From an uncultured Rubripirellula sp. (GTDB lineage: Bacteria > Planctomycetota > Planctomycetia > Pirellulales > Pirellulaceae): a DNA stretch of 64,000 nucleotides. The notes beneath the pieces were generated by a model. It was not told where the DNA came from and did no database searches. It was given only the letters and a program-made list of their open reading frames with translations. The stretch lies in assembly GCA_938075415.1 (NCBI GenBank), contig CALJHC010000003.1, positions 744,001 through 808,000 of the forward strand. Direction: 5' to 3'. The stretch's first letter is position 1. Each line of letters opens with the position of its first letter. Shown in pieces: positions 18,164 through 27,660 of this stretch. A program made the translations under genes and the position numbers.

Positions 18164-20005
18164 ATGACCAATATCTGTTATCGCTACGACGTGATTGTGA
18201 TCGGTGCGGGGCACGCTGGCACCGAAGCTGCTGCTGCTGCCGCCAGGCTCGGTGCCAAAACGGCTCTACTGACAAGCAACCTGGACACCGTGGGTCAGAT
18301 GTCCTGCAACCCCGCGATCGGTGGCGTGGCAAAAGGTCAAATTGTCCGTGAAGTTGATGCCCTCGGGGGATTAATGGGTGAAGCGATTGATGCAACCGGA
18401 ATTCAATTTCGGCTACTCAATCGTCGCAAAGGCCCAGCGATGCACAGCCCTCGGGCTCAAGCTGACAAGAAGGCATATCAGAACCATATCAAGTTTCAAA
18501 TTGAATCACTCGAAAACTTGGAGCTCAGACAAGAGACGGTGGAGGATCTTCTTGTCGAAGAAGGATCACAAGGACGACGCGTCACAGGAGTTCGCGTTCG
18601 GGGCGATGCGGAATACCGAGCAACTGCGGTCGTGCTCACCACCGGCACCTTTCTTCAAGCAATCATGCATACAGGAGAAGCCAAAACAGCCGGCGGAAGG
18701 GCAGGGGAGGGCACTTCATCGGGCATCAGTGGTGCGTTACAGCGATTGGGAATTGAAATTGATCGTTTTAAGACCGGAACACCACCGAGGCTGAATGCCA
18801 AAACGATTGATTACCAAGCTGTCGAAGAGCAACCCGGAGACGAAACACCACAACCCTTTTCATTTCTCACCGATTCGCTGCAACTGGAACAACGTTCCTG
18901 CTATATCACCTACACAAACTCACAAGTTCATGATTTGATCCGCGAAAACCTGCATCGCGCTCCGATGTACAGCGGTCAAATCAACTCTCGAGGCCCACGC
19001 TATTGTCCAAGTATCGAAGATAAAGTCGTTCGATTTGCGGACAAAGACGGTCATCAACTCTTTCTGGAGCCAGAGGGTCATCAAACCCAAGAGATCTACG
19101 TCAACGGAATCTCGACAAGCTTGCCACGTGATGTTCAGGATCAAATGTTTAAACTGATTCCAGGGCTAGAGAAGGCTGCGATCATGCGATATGGATATGC
19201 GGTGGAATATGACTTCTGCCCACCCACTCAACTATGGTCACACCTTGAGTCAAAAACGGTGTCCGGTCTTTTCTTCGCCGGACAAATTAATGGCACCACA
19301 GGTTACGAGGAAGCGGCGGGGCAGGGCTTGATAGCAGGACTGAATGCAACGCGACATGTTAGTCATCTTGATCCGTGGATTCCATCACGAGACCAAGCTT
19401 ATATCGGTGTGCTACTTGATGACTTGGTCACAGCTGGAACGGATGAACCATACCGAATGTTCACAAGTCGCGCAGAATATCGCTTATTACTGCGGCAAGA
19501 TAACGCAGACCGTCGCCTGACTTCCATCGCTGATGAGATGGGGCTTATTACTGCCAAACGAAAAAAACGATTCGATGACAAGATGCTTCAGGTGGAAAAT
19601 GCGATGGGGATCCTAAAGACCTCCAAAATCGATAACACGCCCGGTGATGTTTTCCTCCGACGTCCAGAAGTCGATTGGGATGAGATGTGTGATCAAATCA
19701 AAGAACTTCAACCGATTGGTAAGGAAGCGGCACAACAATGCCTCTATGACATCAAGTATGAAGGTTACGTCAGTCGTCAACGGATGGAAGTTGAAAAACA
19801 ACAACGGTTAGCGACCAAGAAAATCCCAAAAGCATTCGATTATCATTCGATTACGCCCCTTCGAAACGAAGCGAAGGAAAAACTGGGGCGTGTTCGACCC
19901 CAAAGCCTCGATCAGGCCAAACGCATCAGTGGAATTACGCCCGCAGACATTGCACTGGTTCTGGCTCATCTTGAATCATCGTCCAAGAATCGTGCCAAGA
20001 TGTAA
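18164..20005 (+). CDS. mnmG: tRNA uridine-34 carboxymethylaminomethyl synthase subunit MnmG
   Basis: FAD-dependent partner of MnmE in making cmnm5U34 on tRNAs that read split codon boxes. The N-terminal Rossmann motif is [19 protein letters not shown], followed by the highly conserved [24 protein letters not shown] and [22 protein letters not shown] and GRAGE / KTGTPPRL stretches and the [16 protein letters not shown]-closing loop are all present. The C-terminus has the YEGYVSRQ and [14 protein letters not shown] helices that bind MnmE and tRNA. The 613-residue length is standard. The partner mnmE is not in the window. Confidence 0.97.
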   Translation: MTNICYRYDVIVIGAGHAGTEAAAAAARLGAKTALLTSNLDTVGQMSCNPAIGGVAKGQIVREVDALGGLMGEAIDATGIQFRLLNRRKGPAMHSPRAQADKKAYQNHIKFQIESLENLELRQETVEDLLVEEGSQGRRVTGVRVRGDAEYRATAVVLTTGTFLQAIMHTGEAKTAGGRAGEGTSSGISGALQRLGIEIDRFKTGTPPRLNAKTIDYQAVEEQPGDETPQPFSFLTDSLQLEQRSCYITYTNSQVHDLIRENLHRAPMYSGQINSRGPRYCPSIEDKVVRFADKDGHQLFLEPEGHQTQEIYVNGISTSLPRDVQDQMFKLIPGLEKAAIMRYGYAVEYDFCPPTQLWSHLESKTVSGLFFAGQINGTTGYEEAAGQGLIAGLNATRHVSHLDPWIPSRDQAYIGVLLDDLVTAGTDEPYRMFTSRAEYRLLLRQDNADRRLTSIADEMGLITAKRKKRFDDKMLQVENAMGILKTSKIDNTPGDVFLRRPEVDWDEMCDQIKELQPIGKEAAQQCLYDIKYEGYVSRQRMEVEKQQRLATKKIPKAFDYHSITPLRNEAKEKLGRVRPQSLDQAKRISGITPADIALVLAHLESSSKNRAKM

Positions 20006-20161
20006 GTGGTGAATTCACGACCTTCATTGAGGTTCGCGGCCGGTAAAGCAATAAAACAGTCGGGACGCGTGATCATCTGTACCAAAGACATCTACTGAGA
20101 TGACGTCAAACGCCTGCAATGAAGCGTTGCCTTACCAATCGCCCATTCAGTGAAAGAACTC

Positions 20162-20494
20162 TTAAGACCATCCTCCATTTCGCCTGAAGCCGCTAACAAG
20201 CTCTTGTTCACCGCCCTCCATTTTCAATGATGGCAAACAATGACCCAGCTTGTTCCAGAGACGAGACCGCCCTGAGTCGATTGCGAACGAAAATGAATCC
20301 AGTGAAGCATTCTGAGCCATCGAACGCAGCTTACCCAAATCTTCATTGACCGCCTTGGAATGAAGAGGGGAAGTAAAATTACGCTGAGCTCGTCCTCTGA
20401 TAACCGCCTATCTTGCCCAGGGTTGACGCAAGAAGTTGAAAAACAGCATGCGAGTTGAGGTCAAAATCGATGGGACGAACCAAAATTCTTCCAT
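20162..20494 (-). pseudogene. Possible broken ORF with in-frame TAG
   Basis: On the minus strand an ATG at 20494 opens a frame that meets TAG at 20410-20408 after 28 codons and then, in the same frame, stays open for another 81 codons to a TAA at 20164-20162. The downstream part reads as ordinary protein (for example VNEDLGKLRSMAQNASLDSF and NKLGHCLPSLKMEGGEQ) with balanced codon use. It could be a gene with a nonsense mutation, a short ORF starting at the TTG at 20338 or the ATG at 20320, or chance. No family is recognised. Confidence 0.3.
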
Positions 20495-20825
20495 TATTCT
20501 GATATTTTCTTTACTCAGAATACTTAAACACCGCGTCTGTGGTAACTTACGCTGTTTCGATCAACCTTGACCCAGCCGGGGGATTCGATAGAATTCGCGG
20601 TCAAGGCAAGTCTGGCAAACCAGAGAGGCTTGGAGCTTCTTGTGGCTTGCGATCTTCACGCAAAATACGGCCGATTTGGTCGCGTGTGAAAGATCGGGGG
20701 GTTTGTGTAATCAGTAGTCTTCTGAGCAACGAGCACGGGTCGCTGTGACGAAATAGTGCGTGACGCGACTGGACCTGAGGACGAAGGGTTCAATCCAATG
20801 CTTATTTGCTTGAGTTGTTGAGAAG

Positions 20826-20844
20826 ACGGAATCGCATATTCCGT
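20826..20844 (+). promoter_or_regulatory. Hairpin and repeat before regulator gene
   Basis: ACGGAAT (20826-20832) and ATTCCGT (20838-20844) form a perfect 7-base inverted repeat with a 5-base loop. ATTCCGT occurs again at 20861-20867, just upstream of the HTH-receiver gene. The arrangement would suit an operator for an autoregulated DNA-binding protein or a leader hairpin. Confidence 0.35.
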
Positions 20845-20892
20845 TGACTCTTTTCACTCGATTCCGTCATGCAGGGGAGGATGGTTTCTGAC

Positions 20893-21480
20893 ATGACCAC
20901 TAAAACGGTCTTTACGACAGGCGAAGCAGCCAAGATTTGCAAGGTTAGCCAGCAAACCATTATTCGATGTTTCGATAACGGTTCTCTGAAGGGATTTCGC
21001 GTCCCTGGGAGTAAGTTCAGGCGAATTCCACGTGACCAGCTATTCCTGTTCATGAAGGACAATGGAATCCCAACCGATGCGTTGGAGAGCGGAAAAAAGA
21101 AACTATTGATCGTTGATGACGATCAAGATCTTGTCGACCTGATGCAAGATGGTTTTGAACGAGATGGTCGCTTTGACATCCGAACGGCGAACAACGGTTT
21201 CGATGCCGGCATGGGCGTCAAGGAATTCCGACCGGATCTCGTGGTTCTCGATGTGATGCTTCCCGATATCAATGGCAAGGAAGTTTGCATGCGAGTTCGG
21301 AACGACCCTTCAATGGATACAGTTAAAATTCTCTGTATTTCGGGGATGGTCGAACACAGTAAAGTCGACGGACTCAAAGCTGCAGGTGCAAACGACTTCA
21401 TGCAAAAACCGTTTGCCATCGATGACTTGGTGGGTCGTGCTTGCGACCTTCTCGACATTGAACGAGGCGTAATGGGATAG
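20893..21480 (+). CDS. Response regulator with N-terminal excisionase-type HTH
   Basis: 195 residues with an unusual order. Residues 1-55 are a MerR/excisionase-like winged helix (FTTGEAAKICKVSQQTIIRCFD, then GFRVPGSKFRRIPRD), a DNA-binding element. Residues 70-190 are a receiver domain: the acidic pocket is VDDDQD, the phospho-acceptor is the D in LVVLDVMLPD, and the conserved lysine is in MQKPF. The ATG at 20893 is chosen because related proteins begin MTTKTVFTTGEAAK; a GGGGAGG lies 12 bases upstream. ATGs at 20869 and 20881 are alternatives. The histidine kinase gene follows after one base, so the pair is one transcription unit. Confidence 0.88.
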   Translation: MTTKTVFTTGEAAKICKVSQQTIIRCFDNGSLKGFRVPGSKFRRIPRDQLFLFMKDNGIPTDALESGKKKLLIVDDDQDLVDLMQDGFERDGRFDIRTANNGFDAGMGVKEFRPDLVVLDVMLPDINGKEVCMRVRNDPSMDTVKILCISGMVEHSKVDGLKAAGANDFMQKPFAIDDLVGRACDLLDIERGVMG

Positions 21481-21481
21481 T

Positions 21482-22942
21482 GTGAGTCCCGTGAATTCAC
21501 GTCGCCGATCGAGCCGAAAGAAGAAAAAAAGTGATGGCGTTCCTCGAAAGAGCGACGCCATCGTGGATGGTAATGCGGGCGACCGCCAACCAACATTCAT
21601 TCAATGGCTCCCGGTTATTCAACGTGGTCCTGAACGATGGTGGTTGCCTTGCAGCACCTCCGTGACAGTCCTGTTGAGCAATGTTCTGCTTTCACAAACC
21701 ACGAACGATACGCTAGCCAAAGATCTTTATCGGCAAGTGGTTGATGCTATTCGCAGTGATCCACCACTGTTTCTTTACTGCCTTCTCAATGTTGCAGATT
21801 CTGAGTTCGGAGAGGATCCAGTAACCGTTGAATCCCTGTCGCAGTGGCTACAAAGCAGCTTGACCGATCAGCTCATCAAGGGTGATTCATTTCTGGGAAC
21901 ACCTCCGGTTAGCAACTCATTGTTGAATGAGTGGTCTCGACTTCGCGGTTTCTTTCGAACCCTTCCGATCAAAAAATGGGGATCCAACGGCCAACTTTGG
22001 TTGGAAACGACTGGGCCAAAAGTGCCAGCGAAGTGGAGAAAAAACTGGGTAACGATCGAGGACTCAGAAAATCCTGAAAATTTGGATCTTGAAACCTCTG
22101 AATTGCCAAGTGATCGTCACTCGGAAACTGCCTTGCTTCAGAAATTGGCCAACCAAATTCAAGAGAGCAAGCAGATCAGCTTGTGTTTTGATAGTCAATT
22201 ACACCTGAACAAGCTTGCGTCACTCAAGCAACTGGCTTACGGGCTCAGTCACGAAATCAACAACCCTTTAGCAAACATCTCAACCCGGGCACAGCAATTA
22301 CAGCGTACTGAACAGGACGCGGATCGATCAGCGGTTTTGCAGCGCATCAGCGATCAGGTTTATCGAGCGCATGAAATGATTTCAGATCTCATGTTCTTTG
22401 CTAATCCCCCTTCCGTACGTATCGAATGGATGGAGTTGAACAGTCTGATTCAACATGTTCTCGACCGGTATCATTCAGAAGCAAAAACTAAATCCATTGA
22501 GATAAAAAAAGTTTTTGGTGTCGATTTTGGTAAAACCTTTTCAGACAACTCAAACCCATCTATTCAGAAGTCTTCGACCGACTCAATTCGCATTTGTGCG
22601 GACCGGGAAATGCTGGGGGAAGCCATTGGATCGTTGATACGCAATGCGATTGAAGCCGTCGGAGACCACGGAACTGTACAAATATCTTGCAGACAAGATG
22701 AGAATCATGTCTTGATAGAGGTCGCCGATAGTGGCCCGGGGCTTTCAGAACTAGCACGTCAACATGCGTTCGACCCTTTCTTCAGCGGACGAGAAGCAGG
22801 CCGCGGGCTGGGGGTTGGGCTTTGCCGTGTGGCCAGAATCGCCGAACTGCACCATGGCAACGCTGCAATTTCCGGTGGCCCTGCGGGTTGCATCGCCCAA
22901 ATTACCCTTCCATTTCTGACGCCCGCAGGTGACGTCAAGTGA
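21482..22942 (+). CDS. Soluble sensor histidine kinase
   Basis: 486 residues, no transmembrane helix. The dimerisation and phospho-acceptor motif is GLSHEINNPLANI with H257. The ATPase domain shows the N box (SLIRNAIEAV), G1 (VADSGPGLS), F box (FDPFFSG) and G2 (GRGLGVGLC). The first 230 residues are not a recognised sensor domain; they start with a lysine/arginine-rich stretch and include a helical region (SVTVLLSNVLLSQTTNDTLA). The GTG start comes one base after the regulator stop, so translation is probably coupled. It should phosphorylate the adjacent regulator. With no membrane anchor it senses a cytoplasmic signal or a partner protein. Confidence 0.9.
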   Translation: MSPVNSRRRSSRKKKKSDGVPRKSDAIVDGNAGDRQPTFIQWLPVIQRGPERWWLPCSTSVTVLLSNVLLSQTTNDTLAKDLYRQVVDAIRSDPPLFLYCLLNVADSEFGEDPVTVESLSQWLQSSLTDQLIKGDSFLGTPPVSNSLLNEWSRLRGFFRTLPIKKWGSNGQLWLETTGPKVPAKWRKNWVTIEDSENPENLDLETSELPSDRHSETALLQKLANQIQESKQISLCFDSQLHLNKLASLKQLAYGLSHEINNPLANISTRAQQLQRTEQDADRSAVLQRISDQVYRAHEMISDLMFFANPPSVRIEWMELNSLIQHVLDRYHSEAKTKSIEIKKVFGVDFGKTFSDNSNPSIQKSSTDSIRICADREMLGEAIGSLIRNAIEAVGDHGTVQISCRQDENHVLIEVADSGPGLSELARQHAFDPFFSGREAGRGLGVGLCRVARIAELHHGNAAISGGPAGCIAQITLPFLTPAGDVK

Positions 22943-23035
22943 AGAATTCCAGCCTCCGCTCGGGCTGGTGAATTTGTTTCAGATGGTTGATAATCGGGAG
23001 GTCTTTTGCTCTTTGATCCTCGGGAACATCCAAAA

Positions 23036-24526
23036 ATGCTTGATTCCGCGTCTGAAATTCTTCGACTACAAGCCAGTGGCGAAGCGAGTGCAGTCGAGAT
23101 CATCAAACGATCGATTGAGCAGATCGAAGCATCTCAGGACAAGATCAACGCCTACACATGCGTAAATGCAGAATTGGCGATACGTGATGCTGAAACGGTT
23201 GATGTGAAGCGAAAATCCGGACAACCCTTGGGCAAACTTGCCGGTGTCCCCGTGGCCGTGAAAGACATTTTGTGCACCACCGATATGCCGACGACCTGTT
23301 CGTCCAAAATGCTTGAAAATTTCATGGCTCCTTACGACGCAACTGTGGTCCGACGACTGCGTGAGGAGGATGCGATTTTGGTTGGCAAAACCAACATGGA
23401 TGAATTTGCCATGGGAGGAAGCACTGAAACGAGCGCATTTGGGGTGACACGAAATCCTTGGGACAACAATCGAACGCCCGGGGGTAGTAGTGGTGGAGCA
23501 GCAGCCTGCGTTGCCTCCGGCACCGTCCCGCTCAGTCTCGGCAGCGATACCGGTGGGTCAATCAGACAACCCGCTGCTTTTTGCGGGGTAACGGGACTAA
23601 AACCTACCTATGGACGCGTCAGTCGATACGGCCTCGTTGCCTTCGCCAGCAGCCTTGATCAAGTTGGACCAATCGCTTGGTCAGTCGAAGATGTTGCGGT
23701 CCTCACTGACGTTATCTCAGGTTTTGAACCCCGCGATTCAACATCACTCAATCAAGAACCACCTTGCCTATCGTCGGTGCTTCAATCGAATGATTTACGG
23801 GGTCTAAAAATTGGCATCTTGGAAGACGCCTTGAATTCTGAGGGCATTGAACCGTCGATTCGTCAAAGTGTTATCGATGCTGCGGAGACTTTCAAACAGG
23901 CGGGAGCGGAAATAGTTGAGATTCAATTACCGCATAGCGAACATTACGTTCCGACGTATTACGTGATCGCGCCCAGTGAAGCGAGTAGCAACTTATCCCG
24001 TTACGATGGTGCGCATTACGGCCACCGATCCGCGAAGGTCGATGGGGATCTTCTGGCAAGCCTGGGCCCTCTCGCTGCAACCTACTGCAAAAGTCGATCC
24101 GAAGGATTTGGAACGGAGGTTAAACGCCGTATCATGATTGGCACCTATGCCTTAAGCGAGGGCTATGCGGATCAGTATTACAACCAGGCTTTGAAAGTGA
24201 GACGCTTGATTAAGAGCGACTATGATGCGGCGTTTAGCCAAGTCGATCTACTATTGGGTCCAACGACTCCCACGACCGCTTTTCCACTCGGCGAACGTCT
24301 AGATAATCCGCTGCAAATGTACCTTGTCGATCTCTTCACCGTTGGTGCTAACCTCGCGGGCATTCCGGCGATTTCCCTTCCCGCAGGCCTGAACAGCTCC
24401 GGACTGCCCATTGGAATTCAATTGCAGGCTCCTGCGTTGCAAGAGTCGAGACTTATCTTTGCCGGTTCTGCCTATCAGGCGATGACAGATTTTCACAAAC
24501 TGCGCCCAGACAACTTCAGTTTTTGA
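23036..24526 (+). CDS. gatA: Asp/Glu-tRNA amidotransferase subunit A
   Basis: Amidase subunit of GatCAB, which releases ammonia from glutamine to convert Glu-tRNA-Gln or Asp-tRNA-Asn. The Ser-cisSer-Lys catalytic set is visible: K in VPVAVKDIL, the cis serine in TPGGSSGGAAA, and the nucleophile region GSDTGGSIRQPAAFCGVTGLKPTYGRVSRYG. The ATG at 23036 begins a normal N-terminus (LDSASEILRLQASGEASAVEI); the TTG at 23006 would add ten residues. gatB follows after 26 bases. gatC is not found upstream or downstream. Confidence 0.96.
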   Translation: MLDSASEILRLQASGEASAVEIIKRSIEQIEASQDKINAYTCVNAELAIRDAETVDVKRKSGQPLGKLAGVPVAVKDILCTTDMPTTCSSKMLENFMAPYDATVVRRLREEDAILVGKTNMDEFAMGGSTETSAFGVTRNPWDNNRTPGGSSGGAAACVASGTVPLSLGSDTGGSIRQPAAFCGVTGLKPTYGRVSRYGLVAFASSLDQVGPIAWSVEDVAVLTDVISGFEPRDSTSLNQEPPCLSSVLQSNDLRGLKIGILEDALNSEGIEPSIRQSVIDAAETFKQAGAEIVEIQLPHSEHYVPTYYVIAPSEASSNLSRYDGAHYGHRSAKVDGDLLASLGPLAATYCKSRSEGFGTEVKRRIMIGTYALSEGYADQYYNQALKVRRLIKSDYDAAFSQVDLLLGPTTPTTAFPLGERLDNPLQMYLVDLFTVGANLAGIPAISLPAGLNSSGLPIGIQLQAPALQESRLIFAGSAYQAMTDFHKLRPDNFSF

Positions 24527-24552
24527 ATCCACCAAAAACACTTCCAGACAAC

Positions 24553-26034
24553 ATGACGCACTCTGATGAACACTCGACCGAGACGATAATTGGTCTCGAG
24601 GTCCACGTTCAATTAAAAACCGAAACCAAACTTTTCTGCGGATGTAGCACAGCCTTTGGCGGCCCTCCCAATACGCAGGTATGCCCGGTCTGCCTTGGTC
24701 ACCCCGGTGCTTTACCAGTAATTAATGCGCACGCGATCGAGTTATCCATTCGTGCGGGCCTGGCAATCAACTGCTCGATCCCTCCGATGACAAAGTGGGA
24801 TCGAAAGCAGTATTTCTATCCTGATCTTCCCAAGGGCTACCAAATCAGCCAATTTGATCTCCCAATCTGCGCGGAAGGTCACCTGGAGATTCCGGCAGTA
24901 TCTGAAGACGATCCAACACGTCGAATCGGAATCATTCGCGCACACCTTGAAGAAGATGCGGGAAAAAGCATGCACGATGAAGCCTCAGGGCAGTGTGATT
25001 CCCGGATCGATCTTAACCGCTGCGGCACTCCTCTTCTTGAAATCGTCAGTTATCCAGATTTACGTTCATCGCACGAGGCAAAAGCGTACCTAGACGAGTT
25101 GAAGCTGAGGATGACACACTTGGGTATTTCTGATTGCGAAATGCAAGAGGGTAGCCTCCGGGTTGATGCCAACGTGAATTTGCATCTCAAGGCTAATGGC
25201 AAAAAAATTGCGACACCAATTGTAGAAATTAAAAACATGAACAGCTTTCGCGCTGTCGAACATGCTATCGATTACGAAGTTGATCGACAGTACGACCTCT
25301 GGGAGGAAACAGGCAAGACGATTGAGGAAGAATCCAAAACGACACGAGGATGGGACGACACAACGGGGAAAACTTTTCTTCAGCGAGAAAAAGAGGAGTC
25401 TGCGGACTACCGATACTTTCCTGATCCCGACTTATTGCCAATTCGCATCTCACAAGAACGCGTCGACGAAATCCGGGCGACTCTAGGCGAATTGCCAGGA
25501 GAGACTCTCGAAAGGCTACAACAACAACACCGCATCAAGGCTTACGATGCTGAAGTCATCGTTAATCAGGGGCGCGAGTTCATCTCTTTCTTTGAAGAAG
25601 TTGCTACCGCCTGCGATGATGGAAAAAGGGCTAGTTCCTGGTTTCAGCAAGATGTCTTGAGAACAATGAACGATCAGCAACTTTCCGTATCCCAATTCCC
25701 AATCAATGGCCAACAACTTGGCCTTCTCTTGCGAAAAGTCTCATCCGGAGAACTCGATAACTCTCGAGCTCGTGACGTCTTTCAATTCATGTTGACGAAT
25801 GACGGCGAAGTGGACAGTGCAATCCAGTCGTTGGGTATTGCGTCGGTAGGAACCGACGAACTTGAAGGTCTTTGTCAAAATCTACTAGAATCCAATCCGC
25901 AGATCGTGGAAGACTATCGAAACGGTAAACAGCAAGCAGTGGGATCCCTGATCGGTCAGGCCAAAAAGAAAAATCCCAATGCAAATCCCAAGGCAGTCCG
26001 TGAAACACTGATAAAACTGATCCAAACGATGTAA
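24553..26034 (+). CDS. gatB: Asp/Glu-tRNA amidotransferase subunit B
   Basis: Kinase/tRNA-binding subunit of GatCAB that phosphorylates the mischarged aminoacyl group. The N-terminal signature is IIGLEVHVQLKTETKLFCGC, with the zinc-type cysteines in FCGCSTAFG and VCPVCLGHPG. DRKQYFYPDLPKGYQISQ and RIHLEEDAGK-like (RAHLEEDAGKSMHDE) stretches are conserved. The C-terminal YqeY-like domain ends with AVGSLIGQAKKKNPNANPKAV. Start ATG at 24553 follows the gatA stop by 26 bases. Length is standard. Confidence 0.96.
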   Translation: MTHSDEHSTETIIGLEVHVQLKTETKLFCGCSTAFGGPPNTQVCPVCLGHPGALPVINAHAIELSIRAGLAINCSIPPMTKWDRKQYFYPDLPKGYQISQFDLPICAEGHLEIPAVSEDDPTRRIGIIRAHLEEDAGKSMHDEASGQCDSRIDLNRCGTPLLEIVSYPDLRSSHEAKAYLDELKLRMTHLGISDCEMQEGSLRVDANVNLHLKANGKKIATPIVEIKNMNSFRAVEHAIDYEVDRQYDLWEETGKTIEEESKTTRGWDDTTGKTFLQREKEESADYRYFPDPDLLPIRISQERVDEIRATLGELPGETLERLQQQHRIKAYDAEVIVNQGREFISFFEEVATACDDGKRASSWFQQDVLRTMNDQQLSVSQFPINGQQLGLLLRKVSSGELDNSRARDVFQFMLTNDGEVDSAIQSLGIASVGTDELEGLCQNLLESNPQIVEDYRNGKQQAVGSLIGQAKKKNPNANPKAVRETLIKLIQTM

Positions 26035-26128
26035 CAGACGTTCAGGAACCGGTTCCTTGGGTAAAGCTCGCAACACCATCGGTATTCGATATTAAGAAAT
26101 TCCAAACGACACAAAGCTGGATCTGCTG

Positions 26129-26659
26129 ATGAAGAAAAGCCTTGTGAATAACGCGTCAATGAAATCGGAGAAGAATGGCGGCTTCAGACTGAATCCTCCT
26201 CATGACCTGGGGTTCTATGCCTTTGTGATATTGATCACTGGTGTTGGTTGCTGGCTGATCATGATGCCATTCTCGACACGAGTAACACAATCAACGATGA
26301 AAAGGTTTCACCTGCAAAGCAAGTCATACACCGCATGGTTCTTGCAGTTTCCAATTCCATCGATGTACAACTTTGCTAATCGTTATCAAGTTGACCGATA
26401 CCCACCGGGACTGATCGCCCCCCTGTTCGAAGAGAACCAACCTCGTCACATCAATCATTTTCCGGCTAGATGCTTTACGTTTGCTGACGCCAGGCATGAT
26501 CTTTTTGAAGATGGAAGCGATCGCTGGATCATGATTGAATCAAAATATCGTGGTCGCGAATTGGTATCCCGTTATCATTTACGAAAGCAACCAAGCGAAC
26601 AAACGACCGATGCGAAGTTGAGTCATTATGAAGTCATCCGCACCTCTGTTGAGCACTGA
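26129..26659 (+). CDS. Hypothetical single-pass membrane protein
   Basis: 176 residues. One transmembrane helix near the N-terminus (GFYAFVILITGVGCWLIMM, residues about 30-48), with a positively charged N-terminal side, so the C-terminal 125 residues should face the periplasm. The rest is a mixed polar domain with many aromatic and basic residues (HINHFPARCFTFADARHDLF) and no recognised fold. It ends nine bases before the next gene, which also encodes a membrane protein, so the two are probably translated together. No function is proposed. Confidence 0.65.
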   Translation: MKKSLVNNASMKSEKNGGFRLNPPHDLGFYAFVILITGVGCWLIMMPFSTRVTQSTMKRFHLQSKSYTAWFLQFPIPSMYNFANRYQVDRYPPGLIAPLFEENQPRHINHFPARCFTFADARHDLFEDGSDRWIMIESKYRGRELVSRYHLRKQPSEQTTDAKLSHYEVIRTSVEH

Positions 26660-26668
26660 CTGCACAAG

Positions 26669-27538
26669 ATGCAACAAAACACTTCTTCCGAGTCGAATCT
26701 CTCTGATAAAAAACTGCAGTCGGATCATGATGAACTGATTGCCGAGGAAGAAATAAAACAGCGAATCATCCTCGCTCATCGAATTGTTCAGCTAGGTGTC
26801 ATCTTATCACTGGTATGGAAGTGGTCTTTTTTTATTCAGGCCAACGATGTCTACAATTACTTCCAGTTACAGGACCCATTTTTCCCCGAAATGATGCGGT
26901 CAGCTGAATTGCTTCGCATCACTTACCTGTTGGTAGTGGGCACTTGTCTTCTCAATCTTTTCTCGAGTAGCAACTCGTTGAGGATCGCCTGCGGCTTGAT
27001 CTTATTTTGCGGACTAACAATCCTGTGCACACATCAAGCCAGTTACAATGACATGACATTTGTCACCGCTTGGTGGGCAAATCTCTGGTCTCTTTGGCTT
27101 TCGACCCGCATCAACCAAGACAATGCAAAAACATTGATCAGAAAAGCAGCGCTACTCTCAAGACTAATCATCTCGGTGATCTTGCTGGGAGGAGCCGCGG
27201 GGAAATGGACCAGCGAATACTGGTCTGGATCAGTGCTTTACGATATTTATTTTATCGATCGAGACTATTGGGTCTTCAACTTCCTAAGGGACTCCTTTGA
27301 GACGGAATCACTTCAAACCATCGCCATGTGGTATAGCCGTCAGGTCATTGTTGTGGAAACTGTAGCGGGCTTTCTGCTTTGGACACTTCCCGCTCGTTGG
27401 GCCGCATGGATCGGCATGATGATCATGACCTGCATCGCACTGTCATCCAACTTCCTACTTTTCTCGGTCGTCAGTTGCCTCATCGCGCTGGCATCAGTCG
27501 GATTGATGGTTCCACGCGTCGCGCCACGAACACGTTGA
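26669..27538 (+). CDS. Polytopic membrane protein, possibly HTTM-like
   Basis: 289 residues with about seven hydrophobic segments. The stretch LLGGAAGKWTSEYWSGSVLYDIYF recalls the loop-helix of HTTM (horizontally transferred transmembrane, vitamin-K carboxylase-like) and DoxX-like proteins, but I see no decisive catalytic motif. The N-terminal 35 residues are acidic and probably cytoplasmic. It is the second gene of a two-gene unit with the preceding single-pass protein and is convergent with hisB. Function unknown. Confidence 0.65.
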   Translation: MQQNTSSESNLSDKKLQSDHDELIAEEEIKQRIILAHRIVQLGVILSLVWKWSFFIQANDVYNYFQLQDPFFPEMMRSAELLRITYLLVVGTCLLNLFSSSNSLRIACGLILFCGLTILCTHQASYNDMTFVTAWWANLWSLWLSTRINQDNAKTLIRKAALLSRLIISVILLGGAAGKWTSEYWSGSVLYDIYFIDRDYWVFNFLRDSFETESLQTIAMWYSRQVIVVETVAGFLLWTLPARWAAWIGMMIMTCIALSSNFLLFSVVSCLIALASVGLMVPRVAPRTR

Positions 27539-27660
27539 CAACTCAACCGGAAAGCTTGACCACCCGCGACCCGGTGAGTCGCACAACCTTCACCATTTCA
27601 AAGATAACCAGCGTGGGGCTGACAACCTTACTTCTTGTGGATAGCAGAGATAAAACTACT

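Larger units (their letters stand above)
20006..20868. other. Long spacer between mnmG and regulator gene
   Basis: About 860 bases without a clear intact gene. It contains the possible minus-strand pseudogene at 20162-20494, a plus-strand 69-codon frame (20539-20748) that resembles nothing, and a hairpin just before the regulator gene. The right half is the likely promoter region for the two-component operon. Confidence 0.5.

Noticed and set aside
20408..20410. In-frame TAG in the 20.2-20.5 kb ORF as a recoded amber codon
   Set aside because: Nothing supports pyrrolysine or other recoding here; a nonsense mutation or chance is simpler.
20780..20810. GGTTCAATCC, reminiscent of a tRNA T-arm
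   Set aside because: No acceptor, D or anticodon stem fits around it.
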